Positions 1-7,338 of a stretch of DNA of 15,791 nt are shown here, piece after piece. The stretch spans positions 2,851 to 18,641 of the forward strand of contig JAFLCM010000008.1 in the NCBI GenBank assembly GCA_017303565.1. Reading direction: 5' to 3'. The DNA is from Planctomycetota bacterium. GTDB lineage: Bacteria > Planctomycetota > Phycisphaerae > Phycisphaerales > UBA1924. A model generated the notes under the pieces. The model was not told the DNA's origin. It worked only from the letters and a program-made list of their open reading frames with translations, and ran no database searches. Each line of letters opens with the position of its first letter. Positions within the stretch are counted from its first letter, which is position 1. The translations under genes were made by a program, and so were the position numbers.

Positions 1-1
1 G

Positions 2-52
2 CCGTCCACCGCGGTGGACCAGGACCCCGCCCTGGCCGCCGCCGCGAACTGA
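2..52 (+). CDS. Possible 3' end of a gene entering from the left
   Basis: From position 2 the plus strand reads [16 protein letters not shown] and stops at TGA 50-52. All sixteen sense codons end in G or C, as expected for a coding end in this genome. The stop lies one base from the stop of the convergent SIR2 gene (54-56). The minus-strand frame that shares the same wobble positions is also open across this stretch, so strand and frame are not certain. Too short to assign a function. Confidence 0.25.
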   Translation, partial: PSTAVDQDPALAAAAN

Positions 53-53
53 C

Positions 54-3000
54 TCAACCCCAGGCCCTGCACCGGCGTATACGTTCCGTGCGCACCCTCC
101 TGGCCCCGGAGCCGCTGCTCTCCGGCCACCACGAGAGGATCCGCGCCTGGCGACGGGCAGAGGCCGAGCGCCTCACCCGCGAACGGCGCCCGGCGTACGA
201 CGCGGGCCATTGCAGGTTGGGCATCAGCACTCTCTCAACCTGCTTGGTCGTCGGAGCGACCCCGAGTCGGGATATCACTTTTAGCGATGTCTTCGTGTAA
301 ACGAGGGGATTCATGTATGTGCGCATCTCGTCGAGAAGATAGACACCTGACGCGCGCTCTTCTGGGTCCGACGACGGTGCTGACAAGTTCAGCGCGAAGT
401 CCTCGGGCGGGTGCCCTCCACCGGAGGCCGCCTGGCTGTGGGCAATCGCGTACCGGCACTGGAGCGCCTGATGGGGGTGGCCCGAGTTCTCAAGCACGTT
501 CGCCAACACGTCGAGGATCGCGTGCAGAGGCTCAAGGGCGCGGCGGGCTAACTCGGCCTCACAAGCAGCGGCAGCCCGCCCGATCGCTCGCTCGATCGCG
601 ACAATGGCGTCGCGCAGTTGCACCAGCAGCGTCGGCAAGCGGGCGTGGGCCAGGAGAGCGCTTCGCTCGCGTGTGAGTGTCGCCGCCAATCGCTCGATCC
701 AGCCGACCGCAAGACCCCATTTCTCGGCCTGAGCCGCGCACTGAATCGACGCCACCCGCTGGAAGATGTACTCGGAGAGCGCTCGCGCATCTCGGGAGCG
801 ATCGTAGAGCTCATCGCAGCAGACGAACGCGTGCACGTGATGCATCAGCATCACGGCCAAGAGCGAGTTCTGCGCCTTGTCCCTTTCGCTGTCCCTCATC
901 CACCGCCGTTGCTTGTACATCTCGTCTCGCACGCCGCGAGCCATGTGATGATATCCGCCCTCACGCCTCTCTAGAGCCACGCCGCTACCACGCGACGTCG
1001 CCGCATAGCCACGAAGGGCCTTCAGCACTTGTTCACGCTCATTCGAGGGTCGGTCGCCCCTGCTTGCATGCTCCTCGTGGTTGCTCAGCGCTTGTTCGAT
1101 TGCTTGCACCGCCCCGCTCAACCCAGTGGGTTCTCGCCACGACCATGACATTCCCACCAGCGCCCTGAACTCAGTCACTGCACGCGTGAGAAACACCTCG
1201 CTGCGGGCCCGCCGATTACAGCAGGCGGACAGTTCGAGCGGCGCACGAAGGGATTCTCCCTCTGCGCTCGGGGTCTCTGTCGCTTCGGCATCACAGCTCA
1301 CTCCCGCCTGAAGGCACCCTGATCGGGGTTCTCCGAACACATGCTGATGCACGCTCGGCGAATCCGACTCGGTCTCCGCTTCCACCAGCACAACGACCGA
1401 GTCGCCGAGCAAGTGGGCGTGTTCCGACAGACGCTGAAGGACCTTCACGAGGTAAGCACGCTGGGCGTCCCTCCAACGTTCAAGCGGCTCCGGCGTGTCA
1501 GGACGACCCGGGGCCTTGACGGTCGCTGGTCGATGCCCGACATCCGCGGGATGGCAGTTCGGGAACTCGTGGATCGAGTCGATCACGAGGCAGTAGCGAT
1601 CGCGCCGGAGCGCGTGCCGCAGCCACTGCACCGCGATCTGCACGTCGCGCTCAATGAGGGAGTCGAGGTCCTGTTTGTCGAGCATCGTTGCCCAGGCTTG
1701 CAGCAGATCGGACATGAATAAAGGACGTCGCAGGCCCTGCAGCCTGGCGTCGAGTTTGCAGAGCTTCTCCGAAACCACATCGAGCACTGCGGAGACGGAC
1801 CCTACTTCGGTCAGGTCGATCCAGACGAGCTCGAAGCCCTTCCGCTCGAGAGCCGCGGCCAGATTCGAGGCAACCGTTGACAGGAAGGGATCGGCTGGGC
1901 CGCGCAGCCCCAGCACGCGGGTCGGCACGTCGTTGCCTTCAGGCTCGGCGGTCAACTCGCCGCAGATGTAGTCCGCGGCACCCTTGACAGTGATGCCCTC
2001 GACTCTGCGGTCGTGCATTTGAAGGGCAAGCCGCTGCTTCACTTCGTTCGGAGCGGGCGACTCCTGGTTGGGGAGAATGCACTGGTACTGGGACCGAGCG
2101 GTTGGGAAGTGTCCAGCGAGCCCGTTGTGCATCTCGAGAAAGAACAGTCGCGCATCGCGGTACGAACACACCTGAAGGGCGCGGCGGTCCGGTTTCTGGT
2201 CTTTTCCCATGTCCTCCTGAAAGGTGCGGTAGCCCGATCCACTTGTCGTCCCTTGCGCAGGGGCGCGAAGCTCAGGGCATCCGTTCGCTGCGTCGATCAG
2301 GAGTTGCGGCGCGGGCAACCCTCGGGTGATCCAGAGAACCCGCTCGTGCTTTCCGCGGCGCCATCTCCTCAGTTGGGACGCGATGATCTCGATGATTCGC
2401 CGGTCGCTGCCGCTGTTGCCGATCACCACCGTCAGAGGTTCTGCGCCGTACTCGTCTTCCAATCGGTCGTAGAACTCGTAGAACGTGGACAACACGGCGG
2501 GCCCGACCGGCTCGTCGAGGTCAAACCCGGTGCGGAGATGGTGGCTCCCGCCGTGGAGTTTGACGACCGCGACCGGTTGAGAGAGGAGCATCTGTGCAGA
2601 TGGGAGGCCGGCGGGTCCCTGCAGGTCATAGACTGTCGGCACGAGCCCCTCGAGTTGCAGCGCCTCCTCGACCATGGTGTCGAAGTTCGTGGTCAGGAAG
2701 ACTCGCGTGCCAAGGACTCGCGACAGAAACACCAGCAACTGGTGGGTTGTAGTCGGCTCGCGGTCCCTCCGGAAGTGGTCGAAGCAGGCATCGATCCGGT
2801 TCTGGTCGTTGTCGCACAGGTGGAACAGGAGTGAGCGATAACCGACGAACGGCGGGATTCTTGCCGCGAACTTCTCCTGCAGAGCGCCGAGTTGCGCCTT
2901 GTACAGCTTCTCCAGTTCGACTCGTTTCCAGTGACCACGATCAGGATCGATATTGAGTACGTCCTGCATGGACCGGGCGAGGCTCGGCGAGAGCCGGATG

Positions 3001-3392
3001 ATCTCGGAGATCATCGCGTCTTGTGATGCGATTCGTTCCCATGAGGGCTCATGACGTCGGAGCGTGCATGTGCTCCGTGGCGAAATCTCGCCGTCGCGTG
3101 AGTCTAGCAGCCTCAGCATCTCCAGTCGCAAGTCGTGCCTGCTGGGCCACTTCATCTCGTCGACCAGGTCGCGGACGGGTGCGAATCGCTTGAGCCGTGC
3201 CCAGGCGTGTACCTGCACCAGATAGCTTCCTATCTGGCTGGCTAGAGGGAAGCCGGAGCCCGCGGAGACACCGGCCCCGAGGAGGAACACCGTTGGGCGT
3301 CGGTGCTTCACCGCGTCCCGAAGGATCCGGAACACTCGCCCCGCCGGTGCGTTCATCCAGTCCTGTTGGCTGCTGGTTGGTTCACTCGACAT
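54..3392 (-). CDS. SIR2-domain protein with degenerate STAND-like NTPase region
   Basis: Predicted cytoplasmic protein of 1112 aa. Its N-terminal domain carries the SIR2 NAD-binding motifs in order: [11 protein letters not shown] (39-49), TTNFD (234-238, Asn236 at the catalytic position), KLHGG (278-282, catalytic-type His280) and VIGNSGSD (323-330). SIR2 domains of this class deplete NAD+ in defence systems such as Thoeris ThsA, DSR and SIR2-Avs. After a linker, residues about 491-680 resemble a STAND-type NTPase. At the P-loop position they read [12 protein letters not shown] (495-506), without the Gly-Lys-Ser/Thr signature. A hydrophobic strand ending LVIDSIHEF (about 602-610) looks like Walker B. 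The remainder is mostly helical and suits a sensor role, but I recognise no repeat family. ATG 3392 is chosen because GGAGG lies 5 bases upstream; a GTG at 3404 would overlap that site. The last ~50 residues are Arg/Ser-rich and read antisense through the trmD fragment, so the native C-terminus may be lost. The gene is third in a minus-strand cluster. SIR2 is near certain, STAND is tentative. Confidence 0.85.
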   Translation of the reverse strand: MSSEPTSSQQDWMNAPAGRVFRILRDAVKHRRPTVFLLGAGVSAGSGFPLASQIGSYLVQVHAWARLKRFAPVRDLVDEMKWPSRHDLRLEMLRLLDSRDGEISPRSTCTLRRHEPSWERIASQDAMISEIIRLSPSLARSMQDVLNIDPDRGHWKRVELEKLYKAQLGALQEKFAARIPPFVGYRSLLFHLCDNDQNRIDACFDHFRRDREPTTTHQLLVFLSRVLGTRVFLTTNFDTMVEEALQLEGLVPTVYDLQGPAGLPSAQMLLSQPVAVVKLHGGSHHLRTGFDLDEPVGPAVLSTFYEFYDRLEDEYGAEPLTVVIGNSGSDRRIIEIIASQLRRWRRGKHERVLWITRGLPAPQLLIDAANGCPELRAPAQGTTSGSGYRTFQEDMGKDQKPDRRALQVCSYRDARLFFLEMHNGLAGHFPTARSQYQCILPNQESPAPNEVKQRLALQMHDRRVEGITVKGAADYICGELTAEPEGNDVPTRVLGLRGPADPFLSTVASNLAAALERKGFELVWIDLTEVGSVSAVLDVVSEKLCKLDARLQGLRRPLFMSDLLQAWATMLDKQDLDSLIERDVQIAVQWLRHALRRDRYCLVIDSIHEFPNCHPADVGHRPATVKAPGRPDTPEPLERWRDAQRAYLVKVLQRLSEHAHLLGDSVVVLVEAETESDSPSVHQHVFGEPRSGCLQAGVSCDAEATETPSAEGESLRAPLELSACCNRRARSEVFLTRAVTEFRALVGMSWSWREPTGLSGAVQAIEQALSNHEEHASRGDRPSNEREQVLKALRGYAATSRGSGVALERREGGYHHMARGVRDEMYKQRRWMRDSERDKAQNSLLAVMLMHHVHAFVCCDELYDRSRDARALSEYIFQRVASIQCAAQAEKWGLAVGWIERLAATLTRERSALLAHARLPTLLVQLRDAIVAIERAIGRAAAACEAELARRALEPLHAILDVLANVLENSGHPHQALQCRYAIAHSQAASGGGHPPEDFALNLSAPSSDPEERASGVYLLDEMRTYMNPLVYTKTSLKVISRLGVAPTTKQVERVLMPNLQWPASYAGRRSRVRRSASARRQARILSWWPESSGSGARRVRTERIRRCRAWG
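106..204 (+). pseudogene. trmD: trmD 3'-end fragment (tRNA m1G37 methyltransferase C-terminus)
   Basis: In frame 1 the plus strand encodes a peptide starting [17 protein letters not shown] and ending [10 protein letters not shown]. This matches the C-terminal helix of TrmD, whose family pattern is LLSGxHxxIxxWRxxxxxxxTxxRRP (E. coli has LLSGNHAEIRRWR ... RTWLRRPELL). Most codons here end in G/C, so this is former or present coding DNA. The frame stays open from position 1 to a TAA at 298-300. However, the codons before about 88 (Arg/Pro/Gly-rich, poor third-position bias) do not resemble the TrmD stretch that should precede this motif, such as HYTRP. It therefore looks like a detached or frameshifted 3' fragment. 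The antisense SIR2 reading frame overlaps it completely. An intact trmD reaching this point by a divergent sequence is less likely but not excluded. Confidence 0.55.
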
Positions 3393-3397
3393 GCTTG

Positions 3398-3402
3398 CCT
3401 CC
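3398..3402 (-). promoter_or_regulatory. Ribosome binding site GGAGG of the SIR2 gene
   Basis: On the minus strand GGAGG occupies 3402-3398, five bases before ATG 3392-3390. It decides the start. The in-frame GTG at 3404-3402 shares a base with this site and would leave it unused. Confidence 0.7.
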
Positions 3403-3503
3403 ACACGAACAGGACAATGACAACCGGCACTTCGGCGTAGGCTCGTCTTCTCGGAGTCGTCCGCTGTGCGCCCAGGCCTCGGGCGTCAGCGCGGCCCAGT
3501 TTC

Positions 3504-4157
3504 CTATGGCTCGAGAGCCGGACAGCTGCCACCGGAGATGCTTGGCAGTTCAGAGTATTCCGGGAAGATCACCCGGGTCTCAAGTCGTCGGGCAAGCTCC
3601 TGACGCTCGTTCACTCGCTCTGTCCAATCATCCTGCTCGAGCTCGTCGATGAGCCGTGAGATTGCCCGCGCGGCCGACGTTGCCGCGACTACGATGCTGG
3701 CGATGTCGGTGTGGGCTACTTTGGCGGCTTCGTTGATGCGGGTGTTGAGGCTGATCACTCGCGCTCGAAACGCGCCCGTGGAGGCATTGAGCGATCTCGT
3801 GAGTCCGCACCAGTCCGACTTCGCATTGCTTGCGGTTTCCGCGCGCAGTGACTTGACGAGCGCGTCACGCCGCTGGATCGCTCGCTCCCGCAGCAGCATG
3901 TAGTCCTGCTCGATCGAAGCGGCTTCGGCGGCCAACGCAGCGCGCGCTTCGGGGCGTGGGAGCGCCTCAATCGACGGGCGGATGTGCTTGAGCTGCTGCC
4001 CTGTGCAGACGGCAAGGTCGCGAGCCACCAGCATCGCTTCTACGTCTCGCTCGGAAGGCAGGCTCGCACATCCCTGCGCGAGACAGGCAACGGCTGTGAG
4101 GATCGCTCCTATGACCAGAGTGCGAGCCGAACTGGCGTGTTGCGCATGCTTCTTCAT
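3504..4157 (-). CDS. Probable exported lipoprotein, helical
   Basis: 217-aa protein with a basic N-terminus (MKKHAQHASSAR), a hydrophobic segment at about 13-26 and a lipobox-like LAQGC with Cys30 as candidate lipid-modified residue. The -3 residue is Ala rather than the usual Leu, so lipidation is probable but not certain. The mature part is mostly helical and charged, with predicted long helices at about 60-105 and 125-190. I recognise no domain. ATG 4157 is preceded by AAGG seven bases upstream. It overlaps the stop of the caspase gene as ATGA (4157-4154), indicating translational coupling. A role as an envelope-anchored partner of the exported caspase-like protein is inferred only from this coupling and shared export. 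About 110 bases (3393-3503) separate it from the SIR2 gene, and I see no terminator hairpin there. Confidence 0.75.
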   Translation of the reverse strand: MKKHAQHASSARTLVIGAILTAVACLAQGCASLPSERDVEAMLVARDLAVCTGQQLKHIRPSIEALPRPEARAALAAEAASIEQDYMLLRERAIQRRDALVKSLRAETASNAKSDWCGLTRSLNASTGAFRARVISLNTRINEAAKVAHTDIASIVVAATSAARAISRLIDELEQDDWTERVNERQELARRLETRVIFPEYSELPSISGGSCPALEP

Positions 4158-6799
4158 TGGTTTACCTTTCGGGGTTGACGTGTGACCCTGATCTCGATCT
4201 CGAAGCGGCGCTGGAACACTGGCTGGGCGCTTGCGTCGGCCACCGAGTAAATCTCGGCGGACAATACGTAGCGGCCTGTGGCGTCCCGGAACTCATCGAC
4301 CTTCCCACCCCGCACGATGGCGGCAGGTTGGGGGAGCGCGGGGAGATCCAAGGGCTTGATCTTGAACTCGACCGTCGCGGCGGTCGACGCCGCCCGCCAT
4401 TCCACTGGGAAGCGGCCGATCTCCCGCACAGCAGCACCCGGCTGTGAGGGATCAAACACCTTTACGACGCTGGTGAGCTGAGGCGCTGCCTGCTGAACCT
4501 TTCGGCCTGTGACCTCGACGCGGGCGATAGACTGAAGGTCCGACCGCTTCTCAAACTCCACCTCCAGCGAAGCACAAAGCCAGTCGACCGCGATCGTGCA
4601 TCCCTGCGACGTGATCGGCCCTGCTTCGGACGCGGGCGAGAGCTTCTCGAGAAGGTCCCGCTCCTCGATCGACAGCCTTGCGGAGACCGGGTTTGACTGC
4701 GAACGGCGAAGCTCCGCTGCGGCAACCGCGCCTCGACGCAGCGATTCGGCATCCGTTGCGGACACAGCGGCTTGCACCTCTGCAATCCACGTCTGCAGCC
4801 GCTGCTCCCACGCCTGACGCTCACGCTGCAGCGACGCCATCCGCTCGTCGATGGAAGCCACCTTGTCTGCGGGAAGGCCGAGAATGTCCCGGTGCTGATC
4901 CTTCTCTCTCATCGCTTTCGCCGCACTCCATGCGACGAGAGCGTGTGAGACGTCGTCGAAAGACGGCATCTCGCCAGCACGCTGCGGCCCCGGTCCCAGT
5001 CGAGCAAGGGTTCGGTCCGCGGAATCCATCAGCCACTTGATCCGGCCCTGCTCGCTCAGCCACAGGCTCCGCTCATCCGCGGCGCGGGATGCCTGCACCA
5101 GCGCCTCCGGAGAGGCGATTGACGGCGGCACGTCCATGCGTTCGAGTTGCCGCATCGCCTCGATGCCCGCCCGAATCTGCTTGGCGGAACGTACAGACGG
5201 CGAAAGCGAGGCGACGGCCAGCAGCTCTCGGACCGTGAGCGACCGCAGTTGTTCGCGTCGGCGACTGAGCTCCGTCTCGACCTCGGCTTGCTCCTGGGGT
5301 CCACCAGCGATTGCGAGCAGTCCCTCCATCTCCTTCACCGCGTTGGCAAGCCCCCCTTTCGTCTCCGTCTCGAGAGCCTTCGCCCAATTGAACTTCTGCG
5401 CCCACAGTTCGCGGGCCGGCTTGAGCGAGCGCCACGCGTCGGCGGCCTCTGAGAAGCGGTTGGTACGGTAAGGCTCGACTTGTGAGTCCAGCGCGTCTTG
5501 GAGCTTGTTCAAGGCATCAATCTCATCCGCGGTGAGTGCGGGGCCGGAAGAGGGCCACGCGGCACGGCGCTGCGCCAAACGGACTGCATCTTCGCGCCAT
5601 GCCACCATCCAAGGCTCGGCCGCTAGTTCCCTCGACGCTTCGATCTGCGCGAGCAGTTGATCGCGCTGCTTCTCTTCTGCTTCAACCGTGGCTCGAATCT
5701 CCGCGAGTCGATCTGGCTCGAAGTACGCGACGTACTCGGGGAGCGCCCCAGGCCAGCTTCCGGCGGGAATCACGACCTCGCCCGTACCTTCCAGCCGCTT
5801 CTGGGCGGCCTGGTGCAGCTCGGGGAACGTCGTGTAACCGACGCCTTTGGGATCGGGCGCATGCCGTCGCTCGGTCAAGGCCCAAGTAAACCTGGAGCGC
5901 TCCCGTCCGTCGGGGGCGGTGAAGGCCTCCGTCATGCCTCTCGAAGCGACAAGGATCGCTCGGCCGATGCTCTCGGGGTCCTTACCGAAGACCACGTTCG
6001 CGCCCTCGGCGTGGCACGCGTCGATGATCTGGATGCAGTGAATCCGACGTGCTGCGACCGGCGAGAAAGCCGGCTGGAACATCGCGGGGCTGGTGAGCGA
6101 TTCCGGATCGACTTCCCCGTCTTCGAGCAGGCTGGCATCCGCCAGGGCGAGCTTCGTCAACCCGTCGCTTCGATCGACAACCCCGTGGCAGCAGAAGTAG
6201 AGAAGCAGCAGGCCCGGGCCGTCCGCGGGGTCGCGTTGCTGGGACGGGGCGTCGGGTGACATGGCCTCATTCGCCGACAGCGCGGTGATCGCGTCCTCGA
6301 TCGCGGCTGCGAGATGCTTTCTCGTCGGCACACTGTGCGATGGGTCGATCCCGTACCGACGATCACGCCATTTCTTCGGCTCTGTCGGAGCGCCGGCTGT
6401 CTCCGGAGGGTTGCAGAGCACCACGACGTCCTCGGGGCAGCAGATGCCACCGGGTGCGGTGAGAAACTCGTACATGGACTCGACATCGTTCGAGATCGAC
6501 GGCCAATCGCCGAGCTTCGCCGATTTGTTCGGGTCGCTCTCGGATCCTGACTGCTGCTCGCGGGCCGCGGGGCACTCTCCTACGCCTACAAGCACGGCAC
6601 GCACTCGGGGTGCCATCTGGCCCGGGATCCGCGTGCGGAGCCATTGCTCGTCGGAAAGCCGCGGCGCAGGAGTGCTTGCCGACGGCATCTCAGCGGGTGC
6701 TACCTGGAGCGGCTGGGCAGCGACGCTCAGGAGTGAGGTCGGCCCGCATGCAACTCCGCATGCAAGCACGAAGAAAGCGCTGGTCTTGGCTGACTTCAT
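4154..6799 (-). CDS. Exported caspase-fold peptidase (C14-like) with helical and C-terminal beta regions
   Basis: 881-aa protein. Residues 1-28 form a signal peptide: Lys2/Lys5, hydrophobic core FFVLACGVACG, and a VAA cleavage site before Gln29. Residues about 66-350 are a caspase (peptidase C14/CD clan) domain. Strand RVRAVLVGVGEC opens the fold. LLLLYFCCHGVVD holds the catalytic-type His205, and IHCIQIIDACHAEG holds the catalytic-type Cys262 in the characteristic DACH motif. Both catalytic residues are present. Residues about 360-740 are rich in charged helices and may be coiled coil. About 740-881 look beta-rich and Ig-like, but I cannot name the fold. Met62 sits just before the caspase fold and could be a cytoplasmic start, but it has no visible ribosome site and would discard a good signal peptide. 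First gene of the minus-strand cluster, coupled by ATGA to the lipoprotein gene. Target and activation trigger are unknown. Confidence 0.85.
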   Translation of the reverse strand: MKSAKTSAFFVLACGVACGPTSLLSVAAQPLQVAPAEMPSASTPAPRLSDEQWLRTRIPGQMAPRVRAVLVGVGECPAAREQQSGSESDPNKSAKLGDWPSISNDVESMYEFLTAPGGICCPEDVVVLCNPPETAGAPTEPKKWRDRRYGIDPSHSVPTRKHLAAAIEDAITALSANEAMSPDAPSQQRDPADGPGLLLLYFCCHGVVDRSDGLTKLALADASLLEDGEVDPESLTSPAMFQPAFSPVAARRIHCIQIIDACHAEGANVVFGKDPESIGRAILVASRGMTEAFTAPDGRERSRFTWALTERRHAPDPKGVGYTTFPELHQAAQKRLEGTGEVVIPAGSWPGALPEYVAYFEPDRLAEIRATVEAEEKQRDQLLAQIEASRELAAEPWMVAWREDAVRLAQRRAAWPSSGPALTADEIDALNKLQDALDSQVEPYRTNRFSEAADAWRSLKPARELWAQKFNWAKALETETKGGLANAVKEMEGLLAIAGGPQEQAEVETELSRRREQLRSLTVRELLAVASLSPSVRSAKQIRAGIEAMRQLERMDVPPSIASPEALVQASRAADERSLWLSEQGRIKWLMDSADRTLARLGPGPQRAGEMPSFDDVSHALVAWSAAKAMREKDQHRDILGLPADKVASIDERMASLQRERQAWEQRLQTWIAEVQAAVSATDAESLRRGAVAAAELRRSQSNPVSARLSIEERDLLEKLSPASEAGPITSQGCTIAVDWLCASLEVEFEKRSDLQSIARVEVTGRKVQQAAPQLTSVVKVFDPSQPGAAVREIGRFPVEWRAASTAATVEFKIKPLDLPALPQPAAIVRGGKVDEFRDATGRYVLSAEIYSVADASAQPVFQRRFEIEIRVTRQPRKVNQ

Positions 6800-6996
6800 G
6801 GTGGATGTCCGTGTTGGAGTGCGTCACAGGCTACCAAGTTGGCTTGAAAGCAGAGAGAAGTGAGGCGGGCACACGTGCGCTCTCCTTCTGCAAACCCGCC
6901 GTTGTGGTCCTGTGACCTTGAAGACCGCGCACGAATACACCTGCTCCGGTTCGCGTTCGGGCCATGCTCTGAGCGGATGTACTGGCCGCGCTCGAA

Positions 6997-7014
6997 CACC
7001 CCTGCCAAGGGGTG
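6997..7014. repeat. Perfect 7-bp inverted repeat
   Basis: CACCCCT (6997-7003) and AGGGGTG (7008-7014) are exact reverse complements around the loop GCCA. Neither strand has a following T-run, so it is not a standard terminator. Its position between divergent genes would suit an operator or an RNA hairpin in the caspase leader. Chance occurrence is possible. Confidence 0.35.
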
Positions 7015-7234
7015 GTCAGTGGACCCTTCCGAGAAGCGACCCGTCCGCGGGGCGTCCACGGCTTTGGACCTTCTCCACGCCGGCATCAAGGTTGGCTCGC
7101 TTGGGTGTCAATGGCATATGTCCCGACGGCCGTTCGGCAACGAGCCTCACGCTCGTCCCCCACCGCCATCTCCAACAGACGTTTGGACCGTGCTGCGAAC
7201 TGCTTTGCGTAGATGTGTGAAGGAGCGAAGACTC

Positions 7235-7250
7235 CGTGAATATATTTTTC
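7235..7250 (+). promoter_or_regulatory. A/T-rich promoter-like patch before the RHS gene
   Basis: GTGAATATATTTTTC is the only strongly A/T-rich run in the intergenic region. It lies about 90 bases upstream of the RHS start codon, and AATATATT could serve as a -10 element. No convincing -35 hexamer is visible at the usual distance. Confidence 0.25.
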
Positions 7251-7328
7251 ATGGTTCTGCTTGCGTGGATGCCCGTGATGGGTTAGTTTCTCGGACGCAT
7301 CGGCCTCTCTCCCGGTGGTCTCCGTTCC

Positions 7329-7332
7329 GGAG
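7329..7332 (+). promoter_or_regulatory. Ribosome binding site GGAG of the RHS gene
   Basis: GGAG at 7329-7332 stands six bases before ATG 7339. It favours this start over the in-frame GTG at 7315, which has no comparable site and would put eight extra residues before the signal peptide. Confidence 0.65.
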
Positions 7333-7338
7333 CGTTCC

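Larger units (their letters stand above)
6800..7338. other. Divergent intergenic region without a convincing gene
   Basis: This 539-base stretch separates the leftward caspase cluster from the rightward RHS gene, so it should carry promoters for both. Short open frames on either strand give Arg/Ser/Cys/His-rich translations with no recognisable motif and no good ribosome site. I see no tRNA-like fold, tandem repeat or insertion-sequence end. The visible landmarks are a 7-bp hairpin (6997-7014) and an A/T-rich patch (about 7238-7250). Confidence 0.6.

Noticed and set aside
2013..2834. A 273-codon plus-strand frame opposite the SIR2 gene
   Set aside because: It lies antisense to the SIR2 motifs and shows no domain of its own.
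5657..6259. A 200-codon plus-strand frame opposite the caspase domain
   Set aside because: It is a shadow of the strand carrying the DACH and His motifs.
6796..7089. A 97-codon minus-strand frame whose stop overlaps the caspase ATG
   Set aside because: The overlap resembles coupling, but the peptide is Arg/Ser/His/Cys-rich, has no motif, no good ribosome site and no coding bias. It is probably leader DNA.
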